NCBI GenBank assembly: GCA_964372125.1
Contig: CAYJPL010000008.1
Coordinates: 9,082 to 73,081 of the forward strand
Length of the DNA stretch: 64,000 nucleotides
Origin: Tannockella sp964372125
GTDB taxonomy: Bacteria; Bacillota_I; Bacilli_A; Erysipelotrichales; Coprobacillaceae
Direction of reading: 5' to 3'
In this document: in pieces, positions 8,884 through 17,174 of the stretch
Numbering within the stretch: the stretch's first letter is position 1
How the letters are laid out: each line of letters starts with the position of its first letter
Notes under the pieces: model-generated
Seen by the model: only the letters and a program-made list of their open reading frames with translations
What the model was told of the DNA's origin: nothing
The model's database searches: none
Made by a program: the position numbers and the translations under genes

Positions 8884-9855
8884 TTACTCAAATGGATACT
8901 TCATACCCCATTGATTTCTTATTGAAGTCATTGCATCCATAACATCATGAACATATTCCAGATTCGTGTCACCACTATTATTAGTGATATATTCTTCCAT
9001 ATCTTGGATTTCATAATCTAATGCTAGTGCACTGTCGCCCGCTTCAATAACTTCGTGATGCCCATCACTAGTATATGTAATTGTTGCAGTAGCACCACGT
9101 GGAAAATCATATATTTCAATAAATCCATGTTCTAATGCAATCATTCCTCTTTTTGGTTGTTTTGCACGCATTGTAAGTGATATCACTGCCATTTCATCTT
9201 CATTGTTTTTAAGTATTATGCCTGATGTTTCATCTACACCTGTTTCAAAGAAGTTTGCAGTTGTTAGTATTTCTTTTGGATTACTAGACATAAAGAATCT
9301 TGCAAATGATATTGCATATACGCCAATATCAAGTAATGCCCCTCCCGCTAATTCTTTTGAGAAAAAGCGATTGTTTACATCATACTCTTTATGACTACCA
9401 AAGTTTACTTGAATCATCTTTACTTTTCCAAGTTTATTACTTGTAATAAGTTCTTTAACTTTTTTATACAATGGCATGTGTAACAATGTTGTACCATCAC
9501 AAATTTGTAAGTTCTTTTCTTTTGCAAGCGCCATAGCTTCTTGTAGTTGTTGTACATTTACAGTTACCGCTTTTTCACTAAACACATGCTTACCTGCATG
9601 AAGTGCTTGCATCATCATCTTATGGTGCATACTATGTGGTGTTGCAATATATACGATATCGATATTTTCATCTGCTAACATTTCATCAAACGATCCATAT
9701 GCGTTAGATACATTAAATTTCTCTTGAAATTTTTTTGCACCTTCAATTGTTGTATCACATACAGCATATACTTCTTGATGTACTCTATTTAATGCCGCAC
9801 CCATTTCTGTGGCAATCCAACCAGTACCTACAATTCCCCAATTATACTTTTTCAT
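8884..9855 (-). CDS. Gfo/Idh/MocA family oxidoreductase
   Basis: 323 residues. The N-terminal Rossmann fold starts NWGIVGTGWIATEM (GxGxxA) and binds NAD(P). YIATPHSMHHKMMMQALHAGKHVFSEKAVTVN carries the family EKP-like catalytic lysine region, here as E-K-A. GGALLDIGVYAI is the typical substrate-domain motif. Members act on sugars, inositols or trans-dihydrodiols; the substrate is not visible. A GGAGGA site precedes the ATG. It stands alone between hairpins. A second, divergent family member lies at 19718-20698. Confidence 0.88.
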   Translation of the reverse strand: MKKYNWGIVGTGWIATEMGAALNRVHQEVYAVCDTTIEGAKKFQEKFNVSNAYGSFDEMLADENIDIVYIATPHSMHHKMMMQALHAGKHVFSEKAVTVNVQQLQEAMALAKEKNLQICDGTTLLHMPLYKKVKELITSNKLGKVKMIQVNFGSHKEYDVNNRFFSKELAGGALLDIGVYAISFARFFMSSNPKEILTTANFFETGVDETSGIILKNNEDEMAVISLTMRAKQPKRGMIALEHGFIEIYDFPRGATATITYTSDGHHEVIEAGDSALALDYEIQDMEEYITNNSGDTNLEYVHDVMDAMTSIRNQWGMKYPFE

Positions 9856-9939
9856 GTTTTTCCTCCGATTATTATTTATTATTGTTTGTTATTATTTTAT
9901 ATTATTCACGAATATAATGCTAGTGTTTTTTCAAAATAA

Positions 9940-9971
9940 AAGAATCTTATTTATAAAACTATAAGATTCTT
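9940..9971. terminator. Terminator downstream of the small membrane-anchored protein
   Basis: An 11-bp perfect stem (AAGAATCTTAT with ATAAGATTCTT) around a 10-nt loop, between two minus-strand genes. Confidence 0.55.
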
Positions 9972-10005
9972 CTATTTGCGACTACCTCATTAGTAAAGGG
10001 GAGGA

Positions 10006-10356
10006 TTAAAATTCAAATAAAACTAATTTCTTTTCTACTGGGGTTTTTCCAATATAGATAAAACGTCCTTTATACTCCAATAACATATCTACATTAGCCT
10101 TATCATGTGGCGGTTTGTTTTTTTCTAACATTATGAGACTGTTAGGACTATTATCTTTTGGAAACTCACCATCTGCATTTGCAAAAGTAATTTGTGTATC
10201 TATTATAATACTATCAGTGGATACATTCAAACTACCTGATATAATTACGGCTAACATAATTAATAAAGTAAAACTCAAAAACATTTTTATGCGATATTTC
10301 TTGGTAGTCTTTTTTTTGATACATTTTAGATTTTTGGGATTTTTTATACTACACAT
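10006..10356 (-). CDS. Small uncharacterised protein with one N-terminal membrane helix
   Basis: 116 residues from an ATG about 10 nt after AGGA; a GTG nine bases upstream is the alternative. A lysine-rich cytoplasmic start is followed by one hydrophobic helix (MFLSFTLLIMLAVIISGSL) and about 70 polar residues that would be outside the cell. I recognise no family. An antisense frame over the same bases is open too, so coding on this strand rests on the start site, the topology and the downstream hairpin. The true start could also be the Met just before the helix. Confidence 0.45.
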   Translation of the reverse strand: MCSIKNPKNLKCIKKKTTKKYRIKMFLSFTLLIMLAVIISGSLNVSTDSIIIDTQITFANADGEFPKDNSPNSLIMLEKNKPPHDKANVDMLLEYKGRFIYIGKTPVEKKLVLFEF

Positions 10357-10496
10357 CTTAAACACTTCCTACTTCTTAAATCCCGTTATCAATATCATTT
10401 ACAAAATTGATAGATTGCCCCCTTTACCTCACTGACAGTATAGCACACTTATTGAGATTTAGTTGATTTAATGCTTGTTTTTTTACTTCAAAAAAA

Positions 10497-10517
10497 GTAA
10501 CAACATATTGTTGTTAC
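10497..10517 (-). terminator. Terminator of the lysine operon
   Basis: GTAACAACA and TGTTGTTAC with a 3-nt loop, then a T run on the minus strand, a few bases after the lysA stop. Confidence 0.75.
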
Positions 10518-10524
10518 AATCTTT

Positions 10525-11820
10525 TTACATATCGTATGCTATTAAATCTTCGAATGTTTGTCTTCTTACAACAACATTACTTTTTCCACCATCTACAAAC
10601 ACAACTGGTGGTTTAGTAAGCTGATTATAATTTGATGACATTGAATAATGGTAAGCGCCAGTTGAATACATAGCAAGGATATCACCAGCTTGTGGATCTG
10701 CCATATAGATATCTTTTCTAAGAATATCTCCAGATTCACAATTCTTTCCTGCAATCGTTACTAAAGTATTGGCTTCTTGCGTAGACTTATTGACAATAAT
10801 TGCATCATATTTTGCACCATATAAACTTGCACGAATATTATCCGTCATTCCTCCATCTACACTAATGTACTTTCTAACACCTGGAATATCTTTTGTACTT
10901 CCAACAGTATACAACGTAACACCTGCATTTCCTACAACATATCTACCTGGCTCTATTAAAATCATTGGTCTTTGCCAACCTTTTGCTTCAAATCCTTTTG
11001 TAACTATATCTACTATCGTCTCTGTGATTTCTATAAAATCAAGAGGTTTATTATCCTTTGTATACGCTATACCATATCCCCCGCCGGCATTTAGCTTTTC
11101 AATAACAATACCAAAATTATCATATATATCATATGCAAAACCAACAAACTTATTCATTGCATCGATATATGCTTGAATATCTTCAATTTGTGACCCTATG
11201 TGACAATGTATTCCCTCAAACTCTATATATTTGCTATCAATAACTTGTCTTATTGCTTTTAAATATGTACCATCATGTGTACTAAATCCAAACTTTGTAT
11301 CTGTTGCCCCTGTTTGGATATATGCATTTGCACCTGCTTGTACACCTGGTGTTACTCTCATCGTAGCATACACTTTCTTATTTTTCTGAGCCGCGATTTT
11401 TTCAATAATTTCTATTTCATAAAAATTATCAACCACAAAATGGAATACGTTATTATCTAGTGCATACTCAATTTCTTGTGGTGTTTTGTTGTTTCCATGA
11501 AAGTATATCTTTGTTGAATCAATTCCAGCTTTTAATGCAATTGACATTTCTCCAGCAGAGACAACATCGAGACCAATATTATATTCTTTAACTAGTCTGT
11601 ACATTGCAAGACAGCTAAATGATTTTGATGCAAACAAAGGTAATACATTATCAAACTTATTCAAAAACTGACTTCTTAATATTTCTAATCTTGCTTGTAA
11701 ATGTCCCTTTGACATCACATATAGTGGTGTACCATATTGTTCAACTAACGTTTTACAATCAACACCATCTATATACATTGTATTATCTTTTAATTCTATA
11801 AATTCGCTTTGTAGTACCAT
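10525..11820 (-). CDS. lysA: Diaminopimelate decarboxylase
   Basis: 431 residues, full length. It decarboxylates meso-diaminopimelate to L-lysine with PLP. FASKSFSCLA holds the PLP lysine, HCHIGSQI the phosphate-side histidine, NAGGGYG the glycine loop, EPGRYVV and CESGD the substrate-contact and dimer-site residues of fold-type III decarboxylases. It is the last gene of the riboswitch-controlled ACT-dapA-dapB-lysA operon, 9 nt after dapB. The N-terminus has a slightly long lead (VLQSEFIELKD) but the ATG has a GGGG site. Confidence 0.95.
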   Translation of the reverse strand: MVLQSEFIELKDNTMYIDGVDCKTLVEQYGTPLYVMSKGHLQARLEILRSQFLNKFDNVLPLFASKSFSCLAMYRLVKEYNIGLDVVSAGEMSIALKAGIDSTKIYFHGNNKTPQEIEYALDNNVFHFVVDNFYEIEIIEKIAAQKNKKVYATMRVTPGVQAGANAYIQTGATDTKFGFSTHDGTYLKAIRQVIDSKYIEFEGIHCHIGSQIEDIQAYIDAMNKFVGFAYDIYDNFGIVIEKLNAGGGYGIAYTKDNKPLDFIEITETIVDIVTKGFEAKGWQRPMILIEPGRYVVGNAGVTLYTVGSTKDIPGVRKYISVDGGMTDNIRASLYGAKYDAIIVNKSTQEANTLVTIAGKNCESGDILRKDIYMADPQAGDILAMYSTGAYHYSMSSNYNQLTKPPVVFVDGGKSNVVVRRQTFEDLIAYDM

Positions 11821-11829
11821 AACAATCCC

Positions 11830-12573
11830 CTAATATAATGTTTTTAATGTATAAAAACCATTTTCCTTATCTTTTAAACTACGTACAGCACTTATCGCCC
11901 CCATAACAAATACTTCTTTTGATAATGCTGTATGCTTTACTTCCACTACTTCATCATTTCCAGCAAACATAATTGTATGTTCTCCAAAAATTGTACCACC
12001 GCGCAGTGCTTGAATTCCTACTTCATTTTTTTCTCTTTTAGCACTTATTGCACTACGATCATATACCGGTTTAACTTCTTCTATTTCTTCATTTATAACT
12101 TCATACAATAATTTTGCTGTTCCACTTGGTGCATCTATTTTTTGATTGTGATGTTTTTCTACAATTTCAATATCAAAACCATTATCATAGAATTCCTTAC
12201 TAACTTCTCTTAGTATTCTAGTCACAAGCTGAACACCAAGTGATGTGTTATAAGATTGGAAAATAGGTATAATAGTACTTGCTTCTTTTATTTTATCTAA
12301 CTGTTCGATAGTATATCCTGTAGTTGCAAGGACCACTTTACATTTATTTTCTTTAGCATATGCAAGAACATCATCAATGTTGTTTGGATGAGAAAAATCA
12401 ATAATTGCATCAGCTCTATGTGTACACGTTGCAAGATCATGATACTCCAAATCTTGCATTGGCTCACTAAAATCTCTTGAAATGATACCCACTAGTTCCA
12501 TATCACTTTGTAACTTTACTTGTTCAACAATTTTTTTACCCATTAAACCATATCCGTAAACAATTACTTTCAT
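11830..12573 (-). CDS. dapB: 4-Hydroxy-tetrahydrodipicolinate reductase
   Basis: 247 residues starting at the ATG two bases after the dapA stop; a TTG 21 nt upstream is unlikely. It reduces the DapA product with NAD(P)H. MKVIVYGYGLMGKKI is the Rossmann start, ATTGYT the cofactor loop and EKHHNQKIDAPSGTA carries the catalytic histidine and lysine. AGAGGT near the end of dapA serves as its binding site, so the two are coupled. Confidence 0.95.
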   Translation of the reverse strand: MKVIVYGYGLMGKKIVEQVKLQSDMELVGIISRDFSEPMQDLEYHDLATCTHRADAIIDFSHPNNIDDVLAYAKENKCKVVLATTGYTIEQLDKIKEASTIIPIFQSYNTSLGVQLVTRILREVSKEFYDNGFDIEIVEKHHNQKIDAPSGTAKLLYEVINEEIEEVKPVYDRSAISAKREKNEVGIQALRGGTIFGEHTIMFAGNDEVVEVKHTALSKEVFVMGAISAVRSLKDKENGFYTLKTLY

Positions 12574-12574
12574 A

Positions 12575-13468
12575 TTACTTAGCACCTCTTTCAAATGTAT
12601 CCATTGCGTCAGTTAATGCTTTTCGTTTATCTTCTGTAGTTGGTACAAGCGGCATACGTAATACCTCTTTACACATTCCTTGGTAAGCCAGTGCTGCTTT
12701 TACACCTATTGGATTTACATCACTAAATAATTGGTCATTGATATCATCAAGTGCAAAGGCTAGCTCTCTTGCTTTATTCATATCTCCAGTTAATGCTGCT
12801 TTGCAAAGCTCTTCTGTTTCTTTTGGATACACATTTGAAAGCACTGATATTACTCCAGCTCCACCACTTGCAATAACAGGTAGAATGATATCATCATTTC
12901 CTGAATATACTACAAAATCATCATTATCTTTTGTTTTCGATAAAACTTCCATTGTATAAGACATATCTCCTGTGGCATCTTTAATTGCTACAATATTTTT
13001 ATGCTTTGCTAGTTCAACAACTACATTAACAGGTATTGTCATACCAGTTCTACCTGGTACATTATATAAAATAACCGGAATTGAAACTGCATCAGCAATC
13101 ATTTGATAATGCTTTATCAAACCTTGCTCTGAAGTTTTATTGTAATACGGTGTTACCACTAATAAACCATCTACACCTAATGCTTCAACTGCCTTACTTT
13201 GTTCAATAGCGTACATTGTGTCATTTGAACCTGTTCCTGCAATTACTTTACATTTTCCACTTGCTGCTTCCATAGCGATTTTAATTAATGTGTGTTCCTC
13301 TTCAATTGTTAACGTTGATGCTTCTGCAGTTGTTCCATTTACTACTAATGCTGGAACACCACCCTCTATACATTTGTTTACAAGTGCCGTATATGACTTA
13401 TAATCAACAGAGTAATCTTCGTTCATTGGGGTAACTAATGCTGGGGCACTTCCATAAAATAATACCAT
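12575..13468 (-). CDS. dapA: 4-Hydroxy-tetrahydrodipicolinate synthase
   Basis: 297 residues from the ATG 8 nt after GGAG; a TTG further up is rejected. It condenses pyruvate with aspartate semialdehyde, the first committed step to diaminopimelate and lysine. Seen: VVNGTTAEASTL (substrate threonines), VVTPYYNK, ILYNVPGRTG with the proton-relay tyrosine, and IVAIKDATGD with the Schiff-base lysine. It starts 10 nt after the ACT gene. Firmicutes DapA is often lysine-insensitive, which would fit control at the RNA level here. Confidence 0.96.
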   Translation of the reverse strand: MVLFYGSAPALVTPMNEDYSVDYKSYTALVNKCIEGGVPALVVNGTTAEASTLTIEEEHTLIKIAMEAASGKCKVIAGTGSNDTMYAIEQSKAVEALGVDGLLVVTPYYNKTSEQGLIKHYQMIADAVSIPVILYNVPGRTGMTIPVNVVVELAKHKNIVAIKDATGDMSYTMEVLSKTKDNDDFVVYSGNDDIILPVIASGGAGVISVLSNVYPKETEELCKAALTGDMNKARELAFALDDINDQLFSDVNPIGVKAALAYQGMCKEVLRMPLVPTTEDKRKALTDAMDTFERGAK

Positions 13469-13478
13469 ATCTAATCTC

Positions 13479-13943
13479 CTATAAGCCAAACGCTTCTTCT
13501 ATTTTTTGTTTTGCAATCGCACTATTTTTTTTATCAATTAGACAACTAATAGATATATCTGATGTTGTTACTTGATAAAAGTGTATATCATTTTTCCCTA
13601 GAATAGAAAATAATAAACTTGCTACACCTGCTTCGTTTACCATGCCGGGACCTTCTACATACAACTTAGAATACTTCCTTGTTAAATGTACTCTAAGACC
13701 ATGGTTTTCTTCTTTTACTTTCGTAAGGGCACAATCTAATTTTGCTTGATCATAATCATGTAGTGTAAAATCAATCGCTACACTATTATCCAACATAACT
13801 TGGCAAATCATATCAATGTTTACATCAAAGTCACTCATTGTTTGAAATATTTTCGCAATATACTGTGGATGTTTTGTAACATTTTGTAACTGAACTTGTA
13901 CAATATCATCGCTACACAAAACTACATTTACAATTTTACTCAT
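13479..13943 (-). CDS. Stand-alone ACT-domain protein resembling the regulatory half of aspartokinase
   Basis: 154 residues from an ATG preceded by AAAGGAGG. There is no kinase domain. The sequence fits two ACT repeats: the first around VQLQNVTKHPQYIAKIFQTMSDFDVNIDMI, the second around LYVEGPGMVNEAGVASLLFSILGKNDIHFYQVTTSDISISCLI. The second has the aspartokinase-like V-E-G-x-G-M and T-(T/S)-x-x-I-S pattern. It is first in the lysine-riboswitch operon, so it is probably a lysine- or threonine-sensing partner, or a decoy subunit of an aspartokinase encoded elsewhere. Whether it binds lysine is not known. Confidence 0.75.
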   Translation of the reverse strand: MSKIVNVVLCSDDIVQVQLQNVTKHPQYIAKIFQTMSDFDVNIDMICQVMLDNSVAIDFTLHDYDQAKLDCALTKVKEENHGLRVHLTRKYSKLYVEGPGMVNEAGVASLLFSILGKNDIHFYQVTTSDISISCLIDKKNSAIAKQKIEEAFGL

Positions 13944-13974
13944 AATAATGCCTCCTTTTTTGTATATAATAAAA

Positions 13975-13996
13975 GTTGCAATTCTACCATTGCAAC
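13975..13996 (-). terminator. Riboswitch-controlled terminator
   Basis: GTTGCAAT and ATTGCAAC around a 6-nt loop, followed on the minus strand by TTTTATTATAT. It lies between the lysine aptamer and the ribosome binding site of the ACT gene, so it is the likely OFF switch. Confidence 0.8.
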
Positions 13997-14040
13997 CTAC
14001 TTTAGAGTATATACAATGATAGCTCAACATTACATAATGT

Positions 14041-14178
14041 AATGACAGTGTTATAGATATTCTCTATAACCCCAGCCCTATATCTGATGCAACAGATATA
14101 AAACTTCGGCAAATGTTCCTACTCTTTATCTGTTTGCATACATTGATAAAAGATTAATAACAGCTTGCGCCTCTATCC
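14041..14178 (-). promoter_or_regulatory. Lysine riboswitch (L-box aptamer)
   Basis: The minus strand shows the conserved L-box elements in order: AGAGGCGC near 14175, AGAGTAGG, GCCGAAG, GGCTGGG and CACTGTCAT near 14041. The paired arms between them (for example ATATCTG/CAGATAT) fit the multi-helix aptamer. It precedes ACT-dapA-dapB-lysA and is followed by a terminator hairpin. Lysine binding should favour termination and switch the operon off. The remainder of 13944-14269 is the expression platform and upstream promoter region. Confidence 0.9.
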
Positions 14179-14251
14179 AACTTACAAATAATATACCACA
14201 GTTAACCTGTCCTTTCAATAATAAATATAAAACTACTAAAACAAATAAAAA

Positions 14252-14271
14252 AACCATTATAAATAATGGTT
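14252..14271 (-). terminator. Terminator at the end of mgtE
   Basis: AACCATT and AATGGTT pair around a short loop, followed by a T run on the minus strand. It overlaps the mgtE stop codon. Confidence 0.65.
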
Positions 14272-15604
14272 ACATTAAATGCGATATAAATAGTGTTGCA
14301 AGTCCTAGGAAAAAGAAGAATCCTAGAATATCAGTAACCATTGTTACAAATATTCCACTTGCTAGTGCAGGATCTATTTTGCATTTCTTTAAAATCATTG
14401 GAATAAAGAAACCACCAATTGTTGCAATAAACATATTTACAAACATTGCACAACCAGTTACAAAACCTAAATATGGGTTTTGAGATATAATCATTGCTGC
14501 TATACCAGCAATACTACATACTGTTAAACCATTTAGTATACCTACACGTATTTCTTTAAAGAAAACCTTCATAGCATTTTCTTTTGTTATTTCATCTAAA
14601 GAGAGTGCACGAACAACAATTGTTAATGACTGTGTACCAGCATTTCCACCAAGACCAGCTACAATTGGCATTATTACAGCTAAGACAACTGCTTTATCAA
14701 TAGTCTCTTGAAAGAAGTTTACTACAAGTGCAGCCATTGTTGCAGTACCAAGATTAATAATTAACCACGGGGCACGACTTTTATAAGATTCAAATAGTGT
14801 CGAGTTAATTCTTTCTTCAGGATTAACCCCCCCAAGTAAATTGATGTCTTCTGTTGTTTCTTCTTCCATGATATCCATAATATCATCGAAATGAATAACT
14901 CCAAGCAAATGATTTTCTTCATCTACTACTGGCATTAAGATAAATCCATATTTCTTAAATTTGTTTGCTACTGCCTCTTGATCAACGTTATATAATATTG
15001 TTTTTACATTTGGATTTGTTATTTCTAAAATTGGTGTATCAAAAGGACTAGTAACAATATCACGTAGTGATACTACTCCTTTTAGTACATTTTGCTTGTC
15101 TACTACATATAAGTAATATGAGGCATCTTCTTCAGTATTTGTTTGAAGAAATTCTAATGTTTTTTTAACAGTATTATTTGCATGAATATCAATGTACTCT
15201 GTTGACATGATACCCCCTGCACTTTCAGGATCAAATGCAAGTAACTTTTCAATCTCTTCTTTATCTTCCTCACCCATTTTTTCTAAGATAACTTGTTGAT
15301 CTTCATCATCAAGTTCTCCTAACATATCAGTGATTTCATCGTTTGCCATCTCTTCTAAGATTTCTTTTTGTTTTTCTTCTAAGAAGAGTTGTAAAAAGTC
15401 ATATATTTCATCTGCCTCAGATTCTTCAAAAATATCTGCAATCATTTCTATTGGTAGATTTTTTAAATATTCTTTAGCGTTTTTTGAATCCGCATGAATG
15501 ATATCTAAAATATCTACTGGATGGATGGTGTCTATAATTTCTTCTATTTCTTTTTTTGTTTGTGTTAATAATATTTGCTTTAACTCTTCACTTGTTCTTT
15601 TCAT
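14270..15604 (-). CDS. mgtE: Magnesium transporter MgtE
   Basis: 444 residues from the ATG 8 nt after GGAG; a start 36 nt upstream is rejected. The acidic N domain (about 1-130) has helical repeats such as LGELDDEDQQVILEKM. Two CBS domains follow, then five membrane helices. AGGIMSTEYI marks the N/CBS border and GGNAGTQSLTIVVRAL is the Mg2+-selective pore signature. The N and CBS domains gate the channel by cytosolic Mg2+. No M-box RNA is visible in the short upstream gap, so control may be at the protein level. Confidence 0.95.
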   Translation of the reverse strand: MKRTSEELKQILLTQTKKEIEEIIDTIHPVDILDIIHADSKNAKEYLKNLPIEMIADIFEESEADEIYDFLQLFLEEKQKEILEEMANDEITDMLGELDDEDQQVILEKMGEEDKEEIEKLLAFDPESAGGIMSTEYIDIHANNTVKKTLEFLQTNTEEDASYYLYVVDKQNVLKGVVSLRDIVTSPFDTPILEITNPNVKTILYNVDQEAVANKFKKYGFILMPVVDEENHLLGVIHFDDIMDIMEEETTEDINLLGGVNPEERINSTLFESYKSRAPWLIINLGTATMAALVVNFFQETIDKAVVLAVIMPIVAGLGGNAGTQSLTIVVRALSLDEITKENAMKVFFKEIRVGILNGLTVCSIAGIAAMIISQNPYLGFVTGCAMFVNMFIATIGGFFIPMILKKCKIDPALASGIFVTMVTDILGFFFFLGLATLFISHLM

Positions 15605-15748
15605 TATATCCACTCCTTCCGTGCAACTATAGTTTATCATACTGTTATTGTTATTGGTACCCTAAAAATTTAAATGCTTTTTTTTTCTTTTTTCTTGTAT
15701 ACCACCCGTTTATACGATACGATATTTAAATATCGTAAAGGAGTTATT

Positions 15749-17134
15749 ATGAAAAAATATACAAATCAAGAATTACTTAGTACCGTTAAAGTTTCTAGTG
15801 CAATTACTAGACTTGGTATTCCAGCAATTATAGGAATGCTAATTATGGCTATTTATAACTTTGTTGACACATTGTTCATCGGTCAACTTGGAAGTGATAG
15901 TGCCTTGTCTGCTGTAGCAGTAGCTTTTCCAATAATGTTATTAATGTCTGCAATCGGCCAAATATTGGGTGCTGGTTCTGCCGCTGCAATTGGTAGAGCG
16001 TTTGGTAAACAAGAATACGATTATGCAAATAAAATAAGCTCTACTGCCATTTATGTATCCATCGTGTCAGGGATTTTATTTATGGCCATTGGTCTAGTAT
16101 TTATCGAACAAATATTTTACATGTTTGGTGCCTCTAAAGAAATAATGGAAGTCGCAAAACAATATGGAGGTTGGATGTATATCGGTTGTATATTTACAAT
16201 TCCTTCACAAGTATTTAATAACCTTGCAAGGGCGCAAACAAAATCTATACTTTCAATGTGTTCTCTTGGACTTGGTGCTATCTTAAATATTATATTAGAT
16301 CCAATCTTTATGTTTGAACTAGGTGGTTTTGGTTTAAACATGGGTATTGAAGGTGCATCAATGGCAACAACTATTTCCCAGGCAATAAGTACTCTATTCA
16401 TCGCATATTATTTCTTCTTTGATAAACTACAAGTACGTATTCGACTTCGTTATTTTTCATTAAAGAAAAAATTAGTAAATGATGTATTATCATCTGGATT
16501 ACCAATAGGTTTATTCCAAATGCTTAATACAATGACAGTATCTTTTACAAACATAGTGGTCTTACAAGTTGCAACGACTCCTGCAATTGGAATAGATATG
16601 CAATCTGCTTATGGTGTTGTTTTAAAGGTAGTCATGATTTTCCAATATATATTACTAGGATACTTACAAGGATATCAACCAGTTGCTTCTTATAGTTATG
16701 GTTCTTTAGATAAAAAACGTTTCTACCAAAGTTTTTATTTTCTAGTAAAAATAATACTAATATATACATCTATAACAACTGTTGTTATTATGTTTATATC
16801 ACCAATATTAATTTCTATGTTTACAACTTCACCTCAAGTTCTTGAAATGGGTACAACTTTACTTCGTTATTCAAATCTATTCTTTGTACTATTTGGCTTT
16901 TCATTATTTTTAATGTTAACTTTCCAGGCTACTGGAAATGGTAAATTTGGTGCTATCATTTCTTTATCAAGACAAGCATTTTTATATTTACCTGCTTTAT
17001 TTATACTAGGTAACTTATATGGAGTCGAAGGTATATATTATGTGCAGGCTGCTGCTGATTTAGGTACTGCTTGTATTTGTGTAGTTTTATATAAATTATA
17101 CAAAAAAGAATTGGAGAAACATTTTAACAAATAA
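15749..17134 (+). CDS. MATE family multidrug/cation antiporter
   Basis: 461 residues from the ATG 5 nt after AAAGGAG. About 12 membrane helices in two MatE repeats: the first begins around LGIPAIIGMLIMAIYNFVDT, the second around GLPIGLFQMLNTM. The short N-terminus and FVDTLFIGQLG resemble the MepA/DinF branch of Na+- or H+-coupled exporters. Substrate not visible. Transcribed divergently from mgtE; its transcript ends at the shared hairpin before copA. Confidence 0.88.
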   Translation: MKKYTNQELLSTVKVSSAITRLGIPAIIGMLIMAIYNFVDTLFIGQLGSDSALSAVAVAFPIMLLMSAIGQILGAGSAAAIGRAFGKQEYDYANKISSTAIYVSIVSGILFMAIGLVFIEQIFYMFGASKEIMEVAKQYGGWMYIGCIFTIPSQVFNNLARAQTKSILSMCSLGLGAILNIILDPIFMFELGGFGLNMGIEGASMATTISQAISTLFIAYYFFFDKLQVRIRLRYFSLKKKLVNDVLSSGLPIGLFQMLNTMTVSFTNIVVLQVATTPAIGIDMQSAYGVVLKVVMIFQYILLGYLQGYQPVASYSYGSLDKKRFYQSFYFLVKIILIYTSITTVVIMFISPILISMFTTSPQVLEMGTTLLRYSNLFFVLFGFSLFLMLTFQATGNGKFGAIISLSRQAFLYLPALFILGNLYGVEGIYYVQAAADLGTACICVVLYKLYKKELEKHFNK

Positions 17135-17173
17135 AAAAGTAGGTCATTGTGTTTAGTACAATGATCTACTTTT
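17135..17173. terminator. Bidirectional terminator between the MATE gene and copA
   Basis: AAAAAGTAG pairs with CTACTTTTT, extended inward by the near-complementary GTCATTGT and ACAATGAT. Both convergent genes end on it. Confidence 0.8.
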
Positions 17174-17174
17174 T

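Noticed and set aside
10115..10435. Plus-strand open frame of 106 codons
   Set aside because: It is antisense to the membrane-anchored protein at 10006-10356, has no ribosome binding site and an unlikely composition.
15605..15748. M-box riboswitch before mgtE
   Set aside because: The gap is only about 140 bases and shows none of the conserved M-box segments.
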